Assembly (NCBI GenBank): GCA_036268405.1
Contig: DATAUF010000156.1
Span: 1-29,135 of the forward strand
Length of the DNA: 29,135 bases
Origin: DASZTV01 sp036268405
GTDB lineage: Bacteria; Actinomycetota; Actinomycetes; JAFAQI01
Reading direction: 5' to 3'
A program made the position numbers and the translations under genes. The notes under the pieces are model-generated. The model was not told the DNA's origin. It saw only the letters and a program-made list of their open reading frames with translations, and searched no databases. Positions 16,257-23,918 of the stretch are shown in pieces; positions within the stretch are counted from its first letter, which is position 1, and each line of letters starts with the position of its first letter.

Positions 16257-17006
16257 TCAGGAACGACCAGGCGAGTTCTTGCGACCTGAGTCTTCCTTGC
16301 CCGCGTCGCGGGTGCCGGCGAACTCCTCGATCCGGTGCGGCGGCATGCCCACCCGCTGGCGGAGCGGCAGATCGCCCATGGGGGTACGCCGCTCGGCTGC
16401 CCTGCCGGTGTTGTCCCCGTCATCGGCGTCGTCAGCGGACAGCCGCTCGACGCCCAGAAGGACCTCGCTGACCGGTGTGCCGAACTCGATCGGCACGGAA
16501 GGCACAAGAGGCGCGGTGACGACGAGGTCGAGTGTGGTGCGGTCTCGTCGTTTGTCGGCCGACTCGGCAAAGGATCGTTCCGACGTAGGTGGCGCGACGC
16601 GGAGGAGCACTGGCAGCTCGGTGTCGCTGAGCGAGCCGAGCTGACAATCCCTGGGAAGCATCTGACCGAGTGCGCCGGCGGTGAGGATCGTCCCCAGCAG
16701 TCGATGCTCGTCGTGCACGCTCGCGGCCGTGACCGTGATCTCGTAGGCCAGCTGGTACCACTGCACCGGCGCCTGGCGTGCCACCGGGCGACCACTCGAG
16801 TCGCGTACCTCGACGACATCGCCGCCTTGCCCGCTGAGATCGGCACGGACGTCAGCGAGGAACAGATGTAGTACGTCGGTCTTTGCACCGGTGCCGGGCC
16901 GATCACCGGGAGGCTCGAACGTCACGCCGGTTCCCTTGGGACAAGCGCGCTTGAGCCAGGCAGCCACGCTTGCATCGACGGCGTCGATCACCTCGCCAGT
17001 GTGCAA
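16257..17006 (-). CDS. DUF4255 / Pvc16-type tail terminator (cap) protein of contractile injection system
   Basis: This protein is predicted to cap the sheath and inner tube at the end away from the baseplate, as Pvc16/Afp16 proteins do. The N-terminal 180 residues match the DUF4255 pattern: VDASVAAWLKRACP, a DVLHLFLADVRAD strand, PVQWYQLAYEITVTA (about residues 80-94), the HRLLGTILTAG helix (about 101-111) and LDLVVTAPLVPS. The last 70 residues are polar and charged, without family similarity. The first possible start is TTG at 17006; GTG at 16991 gives VIDAVDASV, closer to how family members begin, but neither has a clear ribosome site. It is the only injection-system gene on the minus strand, divergent from the sheath gene. 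A lone opposite-strand terminator gene separates its expression from the structural operon. Confidence 0.85.
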   Translation of the reverse strand: MHTGEVIDAVDASVAAWLKRACPKGTGVTFEPPGDRPGTGAKTDVLHLFLADVRADLSGQGGDVVEVRDSSGRPVARQAPVQWYQLAYEITVTAASVHDEHRLLGTILTAGALGQMLPRDCQLGSLSDTELPVLLRVAPPTSERSFAESADKRRDRTTLDLVVTAPLVPSVPIEFGTPVSEVLLGVERLSADDADDGDNTGRAAERRTPMGDLPLRQRVGMPPHRIEEFAGTRDAGKEDSGRKNSPGRS

Positions 17007-17046
17007 CGGTCGGGAGATCGACTGGCGGCGTGCCGGGCTAGCTATT

Positions 17047-17087
17047 GGGGCAGCTGGTTAGCACCTTCGGGCAACAAATGCTGCCCC
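17047..17087. promoter_or_regulatory. 8-bp inverted repeat in the divergent Pvc16/sheath promoter region
   Basis: GGGGCAGC (17047-17054) and GCTGCCCC (17080-17087) are perfect complements separated by 25 bp, with centres 33 bp apart, about three helical turns. They lie in the 168-nt spacer between the terminator gene and the sheath gene, the only non-coding stretch large enough for the main operon promoter. An operator for a dimeric regulator or a leader hairpin both fit. A CACGTG palindrome lies nearby at 17112-17117. No clear -10/-35 pair was seen. Confidence 0.4.
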
Positions 17088-17174
17088 CGACCTGGCGCGA
17101 CCGTGCGGCGTCACGTGTGGTCGGTGCTGCCACGCTGCCGATGTCGGAGTTCGTTCCCTGCTGGGAGGCCCTGC

Positions 17175-18713
17175 ATGCCCACGTATCTGTCGCCAGGCGT
17201 CTACATGGAAGAGGTCTCCTCCGGGACCAAGCCCATTGAAGGCGTCGGCACCGCTCTCGCCGCGTTCGTCGGCTTCGCCGAGCGTGGGCCGGTCAACGAG
17301 CCGACGCTGGTCACGAACTGGACGCAGTTCACCCAGTCGTTCGGCGAGTTTGTGGAGGGTGCCTTCCTTGCGCACTCCGTATATGCCTACTTCCTCAACG
17401 GCGGGGGAGCCGCGTACGTCGTCCGCGTCGGATCGGACGGCACCGGTTCAGAACCGGCCGAGCCGACCGCACGGGCCGCCATCCCGGCCGCGGGCGAAGC
17501 CACGAAGGCGGCGTTCTCGGTTCGTGCTCTCGCGGCCGGCACGGCCGGTGACGGGATCACCGTGGAGGTCTCTGAGGCAACCGAGCCTTCCGAGGACAGC
17601 TTCAAGCTGACAGTCAAGCGTGCCGGCAAGGTCGAGGAGACCTTCGACAACGTCACGACCCGGCGCGGATCGCAGAACGTCGTGACTGTCGTGCGGGCGC
17701 AGTCGAAGCTCATCAACATCGAAGAGACGCGCGGGGCAGCGCTCGCTGTGCCGGCTCAGGGCGCGGACGTCGCGCTCAGCGGCGGCAACCACCCTGCCGT
17801 TCCTACCGTCACCGCGGACGACTACGTCGGGAACTCGAGCGCTCGCACCGGCTTCGCCGGCCTCGAGGCGATCGAGAACATCACGATGCTGGCGGTACCC
17901 GACCTGATGACGGCCTACCAGCAGGGGATCATCGACAACGACGGCCTGAAGGCCGTCCAGCTGGCGATGATCGCGCATTGCGAGCTGATGTCCGATCGTG
18001 TCGCGATCATCGATCCGCCACCGGGCCTGAACGCACAGCAGATCAAGGACTGGCGGATGGACTTCGCCGGCTACGACTCCAAGTTCGCGACGCTGTACTG
18101 GCCTTGGCTCAAAGTCATGGATCCAGCGAGCGGCAAGACGATCTCGATGCCGCCCAGCGGACAGATGGCCGGTGTGTGGGCCAGAAACGACGACACCCGC
18201 GGAGTGCACAAGGCCCCCGCAAATGAGGTGCTGCGGGGGGTGATCTCGCTCGACCTCAACATCACCAAGGGCGAGCAGGACCAGCTGAACCCGATTGGTA
18301 TCAACTGCATCCGTTCCTTCCCCGGGCAGGGCATCCGCATCTGGGGAGCGCGCACGCTGAGCAGCGATCCGGAGTGGCGCTACCTCAACGTGAGGCGGCT
18401 GTTCAACTACGTCGAGAAGTCCATCTTGCTTGGCACCAACTGGGTCGTGTTCGAGCCGAACGACCGAATCCTGTGGGACAGCGTGCGACGCACGATCACG
18501 ATGTTCCTCACGCGGGTCTGGCGCAGTGGTGCGCTCTTCGGCTCCACGCCGGAAGAGGCGTTCTACGTCAAGTGCGACGACGAGAACAACCCGGTTGAGA
18601 ACCGCGATGTCGGGATTCTCACGGTCGACATCGCGATCGCGCCGGTCAAGCCTGCCGAGTTCGTCGTGTTCCGCATCTCACAGCTCACCCAGGGCGCTTC
18701 GCGCACTGAGTAG
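17175..18713 (+). CDS. Contractile tail sheath protein (eCIS)
   Basis: A 512-residue sheath subunit that polymerises around the inner tube and contracts to drive it forward. The N-terminus MPTYLSPGVYMEEVSSGTKP is the classic sheath opening. The C-terminal 75 residues carry the conserved closing domain: TMFLTRVWRSGALFGSTPEE, FYVKCDDENNP and VAPVKPAEF-like IAIAPVKPAEFVVFRISQL. The middle region (about 90-200) is the variable surface domain, rich in Ala, Thr and Glu. The start at 17175 follows GGAGG by 6 nt; earlier in-frame codons are leader sequence. It is the first gene of the structural operon and is followed 29 nt later by the first tube gene. Identification is firm. Confidence 0.95.
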   Translation: MPTYLSPGVYMEEVSSGTKPIEGVGTALAAFVGFAERGPVNEPTLVTNWTQFTQSFGEFVEGAFLAHSVYAYFLNGGGAAYVVRVGSDGTGSEPAEPTARAAIPAAGEATKAAFSVRALAAGTAGDGITVEVSEATEPSEDSFKLTVKRAGKVEETFDNVTTRRGSQNVVTVVRAQSKLINIEETRGAALAVPAQGADVALSGGNHPAVPTVTADDYVGNSSARTGFAGLEAIENITMLAVPDLMTAYQQGIIDNDGLKAVQLAMIAHCELMSDRVAIIDPPPGLNAQQIKDWRMDFAGYDSKFATLYWPWLKVMDPASGKTISMPPSGQMAGVWARNDDTRGVHKAPANEVLRGVISLDLNITKGEQDQLNPIGINCIRSFPGQGIRIWGARTLSSDPEWRYLNVRRLFNYVEKSILLGTNWVVFEPNDRILWDSVRRTITMFLTRVWRSGALFGSTPEEAFYVKCDDENNPVENRDVGILTVDIAIAPVKPAEFVVFRISQLTQGASRTE

Positions 18714-18742
18714 ACCCGACCGACAGTAAAGGGAGAACAAGC

Positions 18743-19234
18743 ATGACAATGCCCTCAGGTGGAGGCGGGTCCAGTACGGGTCAGAAGCCTCCGCTAACCG
18801 CGGCTCGGTTTGCGATCCGGATCGAAGGCAGCGCGAAGCCGGCGGCTGTCTTCACCGAGCTGGGCGGCATCAGCAGCGAGGTGGAGATCGTCGAGTACCT
18901 CGCGACGGACTCGGTCAGCGGTGCGGTGTCCCACACGAAGCAGTACGGCAAGACGAAGCCGCCAACGATCACTCTCAAGCGCGGTGTCGATGGCGATGCC
19001 AGCCTTTGGGCGTGGCACCAGATGGTCCTTGCCGGTGACCCGATGGCCAAGATGAGCTGCACCCTCGAGCTCATCGGCGTCGACGGCAAGCCGAAGGTGA
19101 CGTATTGGCTGTCGGGCGCGTGGCCGGCGAAGCTCGATATCAGCGGGATCAAGGCGGGCGCGACCGAGGTCGTCGTCGAGACCGTCACTTTCACGTGCGA
19201 GGAGATCAAGCAGATGCCGCCAAGTGGGGGCTGA
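18743..19234 (+). CDS. Inner tube protein 1 (T4 gp19-like, eCIS)
   Basis: A 163-residue inner tube subunit of the gp19/Hcp-like fold, forming stacked rings inside the sheath. After a Gly-rich leader (residues 1-14), FAIRIEGSAKPAAVFTELGG begins the tube domain. Characteristic strands follow: KPPTITLKRGVDG, DASLWAWHQMVL and WPAKLDISGIKAGATEVVVE, with TVTFTCEEI at the end. GGGAG lies 7 nt before the ATG. Its direct position behind the sheath is what is expected of the major tube subunit, present in numbers equal to the sheath. Two further gp19-like genes occur later in the operon; those probably form the specialised rings nearer the baseplate. Confidence 0.92.
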   Translation: MTMPSGGGGSSTGQKPPLTAARFAIRIEGSAKPAAVFTELGGISSEVEIVEYLATDSVSGAVSHTKQYGKTKPPTITLKRGVDGDASLWAWHQMVLAGDPMAKMSCTLELIGVDGKPKVTYWLSGAWPAKLDISGIKAGATEVVVETVTFTCEEIKQMPPSGG

Positions 19235-19238
19235 GTAG

Positions 19239-19658
19239 GTGACCGCGATGGAAACGATGCCCGTCCCCGGCGCGGATGATCTCTCCGCGCTGCGCACCGA
19301 CTATCCGTTCATCCTGCCGCGGGGCTACGTCGACGAGCAGGGGCGGGTGCATCGGGACGGCGTGATGCGGCTGGCGACGGCGGCAGACGAGATCGCACCG
19401 CAAACCGACGCGAGGGTTCGTCAGAACCCGGCGTACCTCACGGTGCTGCTGCTCGCTCGAACGGTAAGTCGGCTCGGATCCGTCGCGTCGATCGACACCC
19501 TCGTGATCGAGAGCCTCTTCGCCTCAGACCTGGCGTTCCTGCAGGACCTCTATCAGCGAATCAACCAGCATGGCCACACCGAGGCGGGCGTGACCTGTCC
19601 GGCATGCGGTCACGACTTTGCGATTGACGTGGCAGGTGATGTGTCGGGGGAATCCTGA
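19239..19658 (+). CDS. Tail-assembly-chaperone-like protein with CxxC motif
   Basis: A 139-residue cytoplasmic protein. Its middle, NPAYLTVLLLARTVSRLGS (about residues 64-82) then LVIESLFASDLAFLQDLYQR (about 88-107), resembles the helical small assembly proteins found next to the tube gene in contractile tails. In phages the gene at this position acts as a tape-measure or tail assembly chaperone. The C-terminus has CPACGHDF, half of a zinc-binding knuckle, with no second CxxC. The GTG at 19239 follows GGGGG by 8 nt; ATG at 19248 is an alternative. It starts 4 nt after the tube stop and its own stop overlaps the next small gene. The fold call is by position and pattern, so only moderate. Confidence 0.6.
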   Translation: MTAMETMPVPGADDLSALRTDYPFILPRGYVDEQGRVHRDGVMRLATAADEIAPQTDARVRQNPAYLTVLLLARTVSRLGSVASIDTLVIESLFASDLAFLQDLYQRINQHGHTEAGVTCPACGHDFAIDVAGDVSGES

Positions 19659-19819
19659 CGTACGACGCCGACCGACTCTGGGAGGAGGCGGCGTACGTCG
19701 CGTACTACCTGCACTGGCCGCTCAGCGCGATCCTCGGCCTGGAGCACCCGACTCGCCAGCGGGTGATCGGAGAGATCGGAAAGATCAACACCCAACTGGC
19801 GGAGGGTGCCGAGGTCTGA
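19655..19819 (+). CDS. DUF6760-type small eCIS protein
   Basis: A 54-residue protein. The sequence TYDADRLWEEAAYVAYYLHW then PLSAILGLEHPTRQR and VIGEIGKINTQL matches the compact helical pattern of the small DUF6760 proteins that occur in eCIS operons, whose role is unknown. The frame has no ATG, GTG or TTG between the preceding in-frame stop and the conserved part. The CTG at 19655, overlapping the upstream stop as CTGA, is the most likely start, with GGGGGA just before it. Translational coupling to the upstream gene would explain the weak codon. It lies directly before the DUF4157 gene, whose ribosome site overlaps its stop. Confidence 0.8.
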   Translation: MTYDADRLWEEAAYVAYYLHWPLSAILGLEHPTRQRVIGEIGKINTQLAEGAEV

Positions 19820-19829
19820 GGAGGACGCC

Positions 19830-22175
19830 TTGCGGTGGGGATTCGGTCCGCGCGCGCGGAGGCGTCGACCTCCGGAGGTTGACGTGGCTGCGGCGCGCAG
19901 AACCGGTGACCCGAGGGTCCAGCGGTCTCCGGTCGACCCGCCCGTATTGCGTCGCCGTCCGATTCACGCGTGGACCGGCGTGCCGCCGCTTCGCACCACT
20001 CTCGCGCTGCGCCCGGTGACGATGATCCCTCCACCTCCGACGTGGCGGCAGCTGCCGGTGAGCCGGGCGCTCGTCCATCGGCCGTCGAAGTCTGCGCCGC
20101 GTGGTCGGGTCGACGGTCTCGCGGACGTGTTCGAGCTCGAACAGCCCACTGCTTATCCCGAACGGTCCTCTGCCTTTGAGGCGGGCGATGGGTCAACATC
20201 TGAGCAGGCCGAGCCGCCGGTGGCGGTGCCTGCGTTGCTGTCGCTGTCGACCGGTGTCCCGCACCCTCTGACGGCGGAGTTGGGGGCCGAGGAGGTCCAG
20301 CCTCCGACACGGCAGCCGCGCCGCCTCCCGGTACATGACCGCGCGCCACTGCCCGCGCCACTCCTCGGTGAGGCGGTCGAGGACCTCGTTGGCGAGCCGC
20401 AGGAGCCGGCAGTTCATCGACGTCCCTCGGCTGCCTTGCGGCGCCTTCAGGACTACCGCCCGCCGTGGGCGACCGACGATCTCGGCGGTGCGATGCCGGC
20501 ATCAGACGGACCGGGCGACGGGCCCCTCGCCAACGCATCGTCACCGGATCCGTACCCGCCGGCGCGACGGCTCGATCTGCCGGCCTCGGAACGCCGGCCG
20601 AGGGTTACCGAAGGGCGCGCTGTCGGCGCGGTATCCGCGTCCGCGGTAGCCGAGTTTGCGGCACCAGAGATGGCGCCGCTGATCGACATCGGTTCGCCGA
20701 GGGATGTTCCGCCACCCGCACGCGGCGATGGCGGGCGCCCACGGCCCCCGCAACGCCGGCTCGGACTAGGCGCCCCCCTGGTGCGACCCAGTGCCCAGCC
20801 TGTGGAGCACCTCGGACCGGCCGTTGGCGATGTGCCTTCGCCGGTCGAATCCGGCTCGTTGATCATCGATGCCTCGCCGGTCGACGGACTGGACCTGCCT
20901 CCGATCGTTCCCGAGCGTGACGTGCCGCTCGTGCTTCGCCCGGTTGCGCCGCCGCCTGCGCGCGATGGCCGCGTGCGGTCGGCGACTCATCTTCAGCCAG
21001 GCACAGCGCAAGGCGACCCACCGCCCCTCGGTCATGCGCTCGACCGAGGAGCCTCGCTGCCACCGACAGCCGGGGCGGTGGTTCCTCGAGAACCGGCATC
21101 GCGGACGAGTGAGCCGACGCTGCCCGACGCGCCCCCGCCCGAAGAACGCGCTACCCCCGCGCGTCCGATGTCGACGTCCGCCGACGACGTTCGCGACGCC
21201 TCGGCGATCGCGACCCGCGACGATGACGTCCGGCCTTCCGAGATGGCGCTTCGACCGACATCGATGGTGTACCGAGCGCGGCTAGGCGGGCTGCCGTCGC
21301 GGATCGACCAGCCACGGCATGCGCGGCCGGCTGAACATCGTGCCGAGGTGAGCCGTCCCGGGCCGTCCACGCCGACTCAGTCCGGGACAACGTCCAGCGT
21401 TGGCACGGCACCAGCATTGATCGCCCGCACGATCTCGGTCGCGACTGGAGTCGACGTCGGATCGGTACGCGTCCACAGAGGCAGTGCAGTAGCGACGGCG
21501 GCTCGTTCGATCGGCGCCAAAGCGTTCAGCTACGACGAGCAGGTTTTCTTGCCCGACGAGCTCGGCGGGCTGGACGACCCAGAGGCGCGAGCGTTGCTGG
21601 CGCATGAGCTCACCCACGTCGCGCAACAACGGCTCTTCGGTGCCGTGTTGCCGGCCGAGGGCTCACCGGACGGCCAGCTGCTCGAGGCTCAGGCGATCGA
21701 GGTAGAGCGCTTGGTGCGCGACGGCGCGCCGTTGCCACCGATGACGCACCTTCGGCTGGGAGCCGGATCGATATCCGCAGCCTCCTTCGCGTCATCCGGC
21801 GGCGCGACAGTTGCTCGGGCGGCGAGCGTCCAGCGTGCGGGTGAGGACATCCTCGCGTCCTGGTCCGCGGACGGGTTCGAGGCCCCGTCGAGCGAGGTGC
21901 CAGAAGAGGGGGCGGTGATTGACAGTGTCGGCGAGTTGTTCGCGAGGTCGGCGATGGTCGTTGCTCCACGAGCGGATGTGAGCGACGTGGTGCGGACCGC
22001 GACGGTTGCGGCAGAGACCCCCGCCCCTACCGCGGAGCAACGGCTCGTCGATCTCGATGACACCGACGCAATCGATGAGCTGGCGGTCCGGATCTATGGC
22101 TCGCTCCGCGGACGGCTTCAGTCGGAGTTGTTGGTAGATCGAGAGCGATCCGGCTCGCTCATGGACTTTCGGTAG
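19830..22175 (+). CDS. Proline-rich protein with eCIS-core (DUF4157) HExxH domain
   Basis: A 781-residue protein combining a very long low-complexity N-terminal region (about 1-525, rich in Pro, Arg, Ala and Asp, probably disordered) with a DUF4157 eCIS-core domain (about 530-602). The latter shows VDVGSVRVHRGSAVATAARS, GAKAFSYDEQVFLPDE and LLAHELTHVAQQ; the HELTH at about 592-596 is a zinc-metallopeptidase HExxH. DUF4157 proteins are hallmark members of eCIS loci and are often linked to cargo. The C-terminus (about 735-781) is a separate helical motif, DTDAIDELAVRIYGSLRGRL then ELLVDRERSGSL. The TTG at 19830 is chosen because GAGGAGG stands 5 nt before it. It interrupts the tube genes. It could be a peptidase acting on operon proteins or a loaded cargo. 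No signal peptide is present. Confidence 0.85.
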   Translation: MRWGFGPRARRRRPPEVDVAAARRTGDPRVQRSPVDPPVLRRRPIHAWTGVPPLRTTLALRPVTMIPPPPTWRQLPVSRALVHRPSKSAPRGRVDGLADVFELEQPTAYPERSSAFEAGDGSTSEQAEPPVAVPALLSLSTGVPHPLTAELGAEEVQPPTRQPRRLPVHDRAPLPAPLLGEAVEDLVGEPQEPAVHRRPSAALRRLQDYRPPWATDDLGGAMPASDGPGDGPLANASSPDPYPPARRLDLPASERRPRVTEGRAVGAVSASAVAEFAAPEMAPLIDIGSPRDVPPPARGDGGRPRPPQRRLGLGAPLVRPSAQPVEHLGPAVGDVPSPVESGSLIIDASPVDGLDLPPIVPERDVPLVLRPVAPPPARDGRVRSATHLQPGTAQGDPPPLGHALDRGASLPPTAGAVVPREPASRTSEPTLPDAPPPEERATPARPMSTSADDVRDASAIATRDDDVRPSEMALRPTSMVYRARLGGLPSRIDQPRHARPAEHRAEVSRPGPSTPTQSGTTSSVGTAPALIARTISVATGVDVGSVRVHRGSAVATAARSIGAKAFSYDEQVFLPDELGGLDDPEARALLAHELTHVAQQRLFGAVLPAEGSPDGQLLEAQAIEVERLVRDGAPLPPMTHLRLGAGSISAASFASSGGATVARAASVQRAGEDILASWSADGFEAPSSEVPEEGAVIDSVGELFARSAMVVAPRADVSDVVRTATVAAETPAPTAEQRLVDLDDTDAIDELAVRIYGSLRGRLQSELLVDRERSGSLMDFR

Positions 22176-22184
22176 GAGGACAAG

Positions 22185-22691
22185 ATGCCCACTCCCGGAA
22201 CGGCGCTCGCGAGCACCGCGACACGCGGTGCGCGTGGGGCGGAGAACGCCGCGCTCGGCCTCAATGGGATGTCGCACAAGTTCGTCGTGCGGATCGACAA
22301 TGCCAGCTATGACCTCGGCACCTGGACCAAAGCCAGCGGGCTGAGCGTCAACTGGGACGTCTGCCAGTACCGCGCCGGCGATCACGGCAACGCGGTGTGG
22401 ATCTACCCGGGAATGAGCAAGTACGAAACGATCAAGTTGACCCGTCAGGCATGCATCGACTCGGTGGTCGTCCAGAAGTGGCTCACGACGACCTCGAAGA
22501 GTCCGCAGCCGTTGACAGGCGCGATCGCCCTTGTGAACTGGATGGGCCTCACGATCGTGACCTGGGAGCTCAAGCAGTTCTTTCCGGTGGGGTGGTCGAT
22601 CGCGGAGTTCGATGCGGGCACCGGCAAGGCGATCACTGAAACCCTGCAGCTTGCTCACACCGGCTTCCTCGACGACGAGGTGAAGAAGTGA
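22185..22691 (+). CDS. Inner tube protein 2 (T4 gp19-like, eCIS)
   Basis: A 168-residue tube-fold protein. An Ala/Gly/Thr-rich leader (about 1-28) is followed by the gp19-like domain: HKFVVRIDNASYDLGTWTKA, SGLSVNWDV, YETIKLTRQACIDS, VVQKWLTT and WELKQFFPVGWSIAEFDAGT. It ends with ETLQLAHTGFLDDE, a hallmark closing strand of this family. GGAGGA precedes the ATG by 4 nt and overlaps the stop of the DUF4157 gene. It overlaps the next tube gene by 4 nt (GTGA). In other contractile systems a second and third tube protein form the junction between the long tube and the baseplate spike, and this is the likely role here. Confidence 0.9.
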   Translation: MPTPGTALASTATRGARGAENAALGLNGMSHKFVVRIDNASYDLGTWTKASGLSVNWDVCQYRAGDHGNAVWIYPGMSKYETIKLTRQACIDSVVVQKWLTTTSKSPQPLTGAIALVNWMGLTIVTWELKQFFPVGWSIAEFDAGTGKAITETLQLAHTGFLDDEVKK

Positions 22692-23221
22692 GCCTCCCCT
22701 CGATGGCAGTGCCGATCCCCGGACGTCCACTGGCCACCCAGTCGCCGCCGACGCCGGGGGACTGGCCCAAATACGGCATGGCGATGCGCTTCAAGGTCAC
22801 GATCGAGCATGCGAGCGCGGCCGGTATCAGCGATCTGGGCATGTGGTCAGGCTGCAAGGGCTTGAAGGTCACATTTGCTACGACCCCGGTGAAGATGGGT
22901 GGCGTCTACGCCTACGAGAGGCTGCTCCCCGACACCATCAAGTACCAGAACGTGACGCTGGAGCGGGGCGTCAACTACAGCGACTCGAGCAACGTGCAGT
23001 CATGGCTGGCCTCCGTTGCGAAAAACTGGCAGGACAGCACCTACCAGCGCGCCAGCATGTCGATCACGATGTACGACGCGACAGGTGGCAGCGCGATGGT
23101 GTGGACGCTGCGTGATGTGATCCCGGTTTCGTGGAGTGGCCCGTCGCTGAGCGCCACCGACAACAAGGTCGCGATCGAGACCCTCGAACTTGCCCACCAG
23201 GGCTTCTTGGCGACGGTGTGA
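22688..23221 (+). CDS. Inner tube protein 3 (T4 gp19-like, eCIS)
   Basis: A 177-residue paralogue of the preceding gene. A Pro-rich leader (about 1-30) comes before the tube domain: MRFKVTIEHASAAGISDLGM, GLKVTFATTPVKMGG, YQNVTLERGVNYSDSS, VQSWLASVAKNW and VWTLRDVIPVSWSGPSLSAT. It ends with IETLELAHQGFLATV, the same closing element as tube protein 2. The GTG start lies within the stop region of the upstream gene (GTGA), so the pair is translationally coupled. The two are clearly related to each other and more distantly to tube protein 1. The likely place is the ring joining tube to LysM adaptor and spike. Confidence 0.9.
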   Translation: MSLPSMAVPIPGRPLATQSPPTPGDWPKYGMAMRFKVTIEHASAAGISDLGMWSGCKGLKVTFATTPVKMGGVYAYERLLPDTIKYQNVTLERGVNYSDSSNVQSWLASVAKNWQDSTYQRASMSITMYDATGGSAMVWTLRDVIPVSWSGPSLSATDNKVAIETLELAHQGFLATV

Positions 23222-23225
23222 CGCG

Positions 23226-23918
23226 ATGGCGCCTGACGCAACTCCGGACGGCCCGACGGCCGCGCTGACCTACAGCATCACCGACAACGACGGGCAAGGG
23301 GACGACGGGAAGGTGACCTTCCAGTTCAACCCGTCGTCGATCAAGATCTCGCAGAGCGCCAAGTTCGACAACAAGCCTCCCTCGAACAAGCTCGGCCGCG
23401 AGGAGCAGCTCAAGCAAGACGGCGCGACGACCATCGACATGGGCGACCTGATCTTCGACGGCACGCATGTCGGGAGTGCCGAGACCCTGTTCGAGTGGCT
23501 GAGGCCGCTTGTGTCGCCGCCAGGCAAAAATGAGGGTCGGCGTCCAAAGGTCGTCCATTTCATATGGGGGCCGATCGACTACCGGGTCGCGCTGGAAAGC
23601 GTCGCGGTGGCGTACGTCCGATTCAAGGAAGACGGCACACCAACCCGCGCGAAGGTGGACTTGAAGCTCCGCACGCAGGTGGCACTCCCGACTGGGACCA
23701 ACCCGACATCGGGAGGTCTGGTCGGTCGGCAGGCTCGCGTCCTCGTGCAGGGGGAGAACCTGCAGCGGCTGTCACAACAGACGTACAACACTCCTGATGC
23801 CTGGCGGGCGATTGCCGATATCAACGGGATCGACGATCCATTGCGGGTGCCGACCGGCGCCCTGATCTACCTGCCCAACGCCGACGAGCTGCCGGTAGGA
23901 GGCCGTCATGGGCATTGA
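23226..23918 (+). CDS. LysM-domain baseplate hub adaptor (Pvc7/Afp7-like)
   Basis: A 230-residue protein of the type that links the tube to the spike in eCIS particles. Residues about 15-160 form the tube-adaptor-like domain (VTFQFNPSSIKISQSAKFDN, TTIDMGDLIFDGT, PKVVHFIWGPIDYRVALESV, ARVDLKL-type strand AKVDLKLRTQ). Residues about 172-220 are a LysM module (VLVQGENLQRLSQQTYN then INGIDDPLRVPTGALIYLP). LysM in phage tail hubs (T4 gp53-like) is structural and does not imply cell-wall binding. The ATG at 23226 is chosen because it follows the upstream stop by 4 nt and starts the conserved part. Its 3' end overlaps the spike gene by 11 nt. Confidence 0.88.
   Translation: MAPDATPDGPTAALTYSITDNDGQGDDGKVTFQFNPSSIKISQSAKFDNKPPSNKLGREEQLKQDGATTIDMGDLIFDGTHVGSAETLFEWLRPLVSPPGKNEGRRPKVVHFIWGPIDYRVALESVAVAYVRFKEDGTPTRAKVDLKLRTQVALPTGTNPTSGGLVGRQARVLVQGENLQRLSQQTYNTPDAWRAIADINGIDDPLRVPTGALIYLPNADELPVGGRHGH

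Noticed and set aside
16118..16906. 262-residue minus-strand frame overlapping the Pvc16-type gene
   Set aside because: It is an offset frame of a confidently identified DUF4255 gene, is Ser/Arg-rich and has no family motif.
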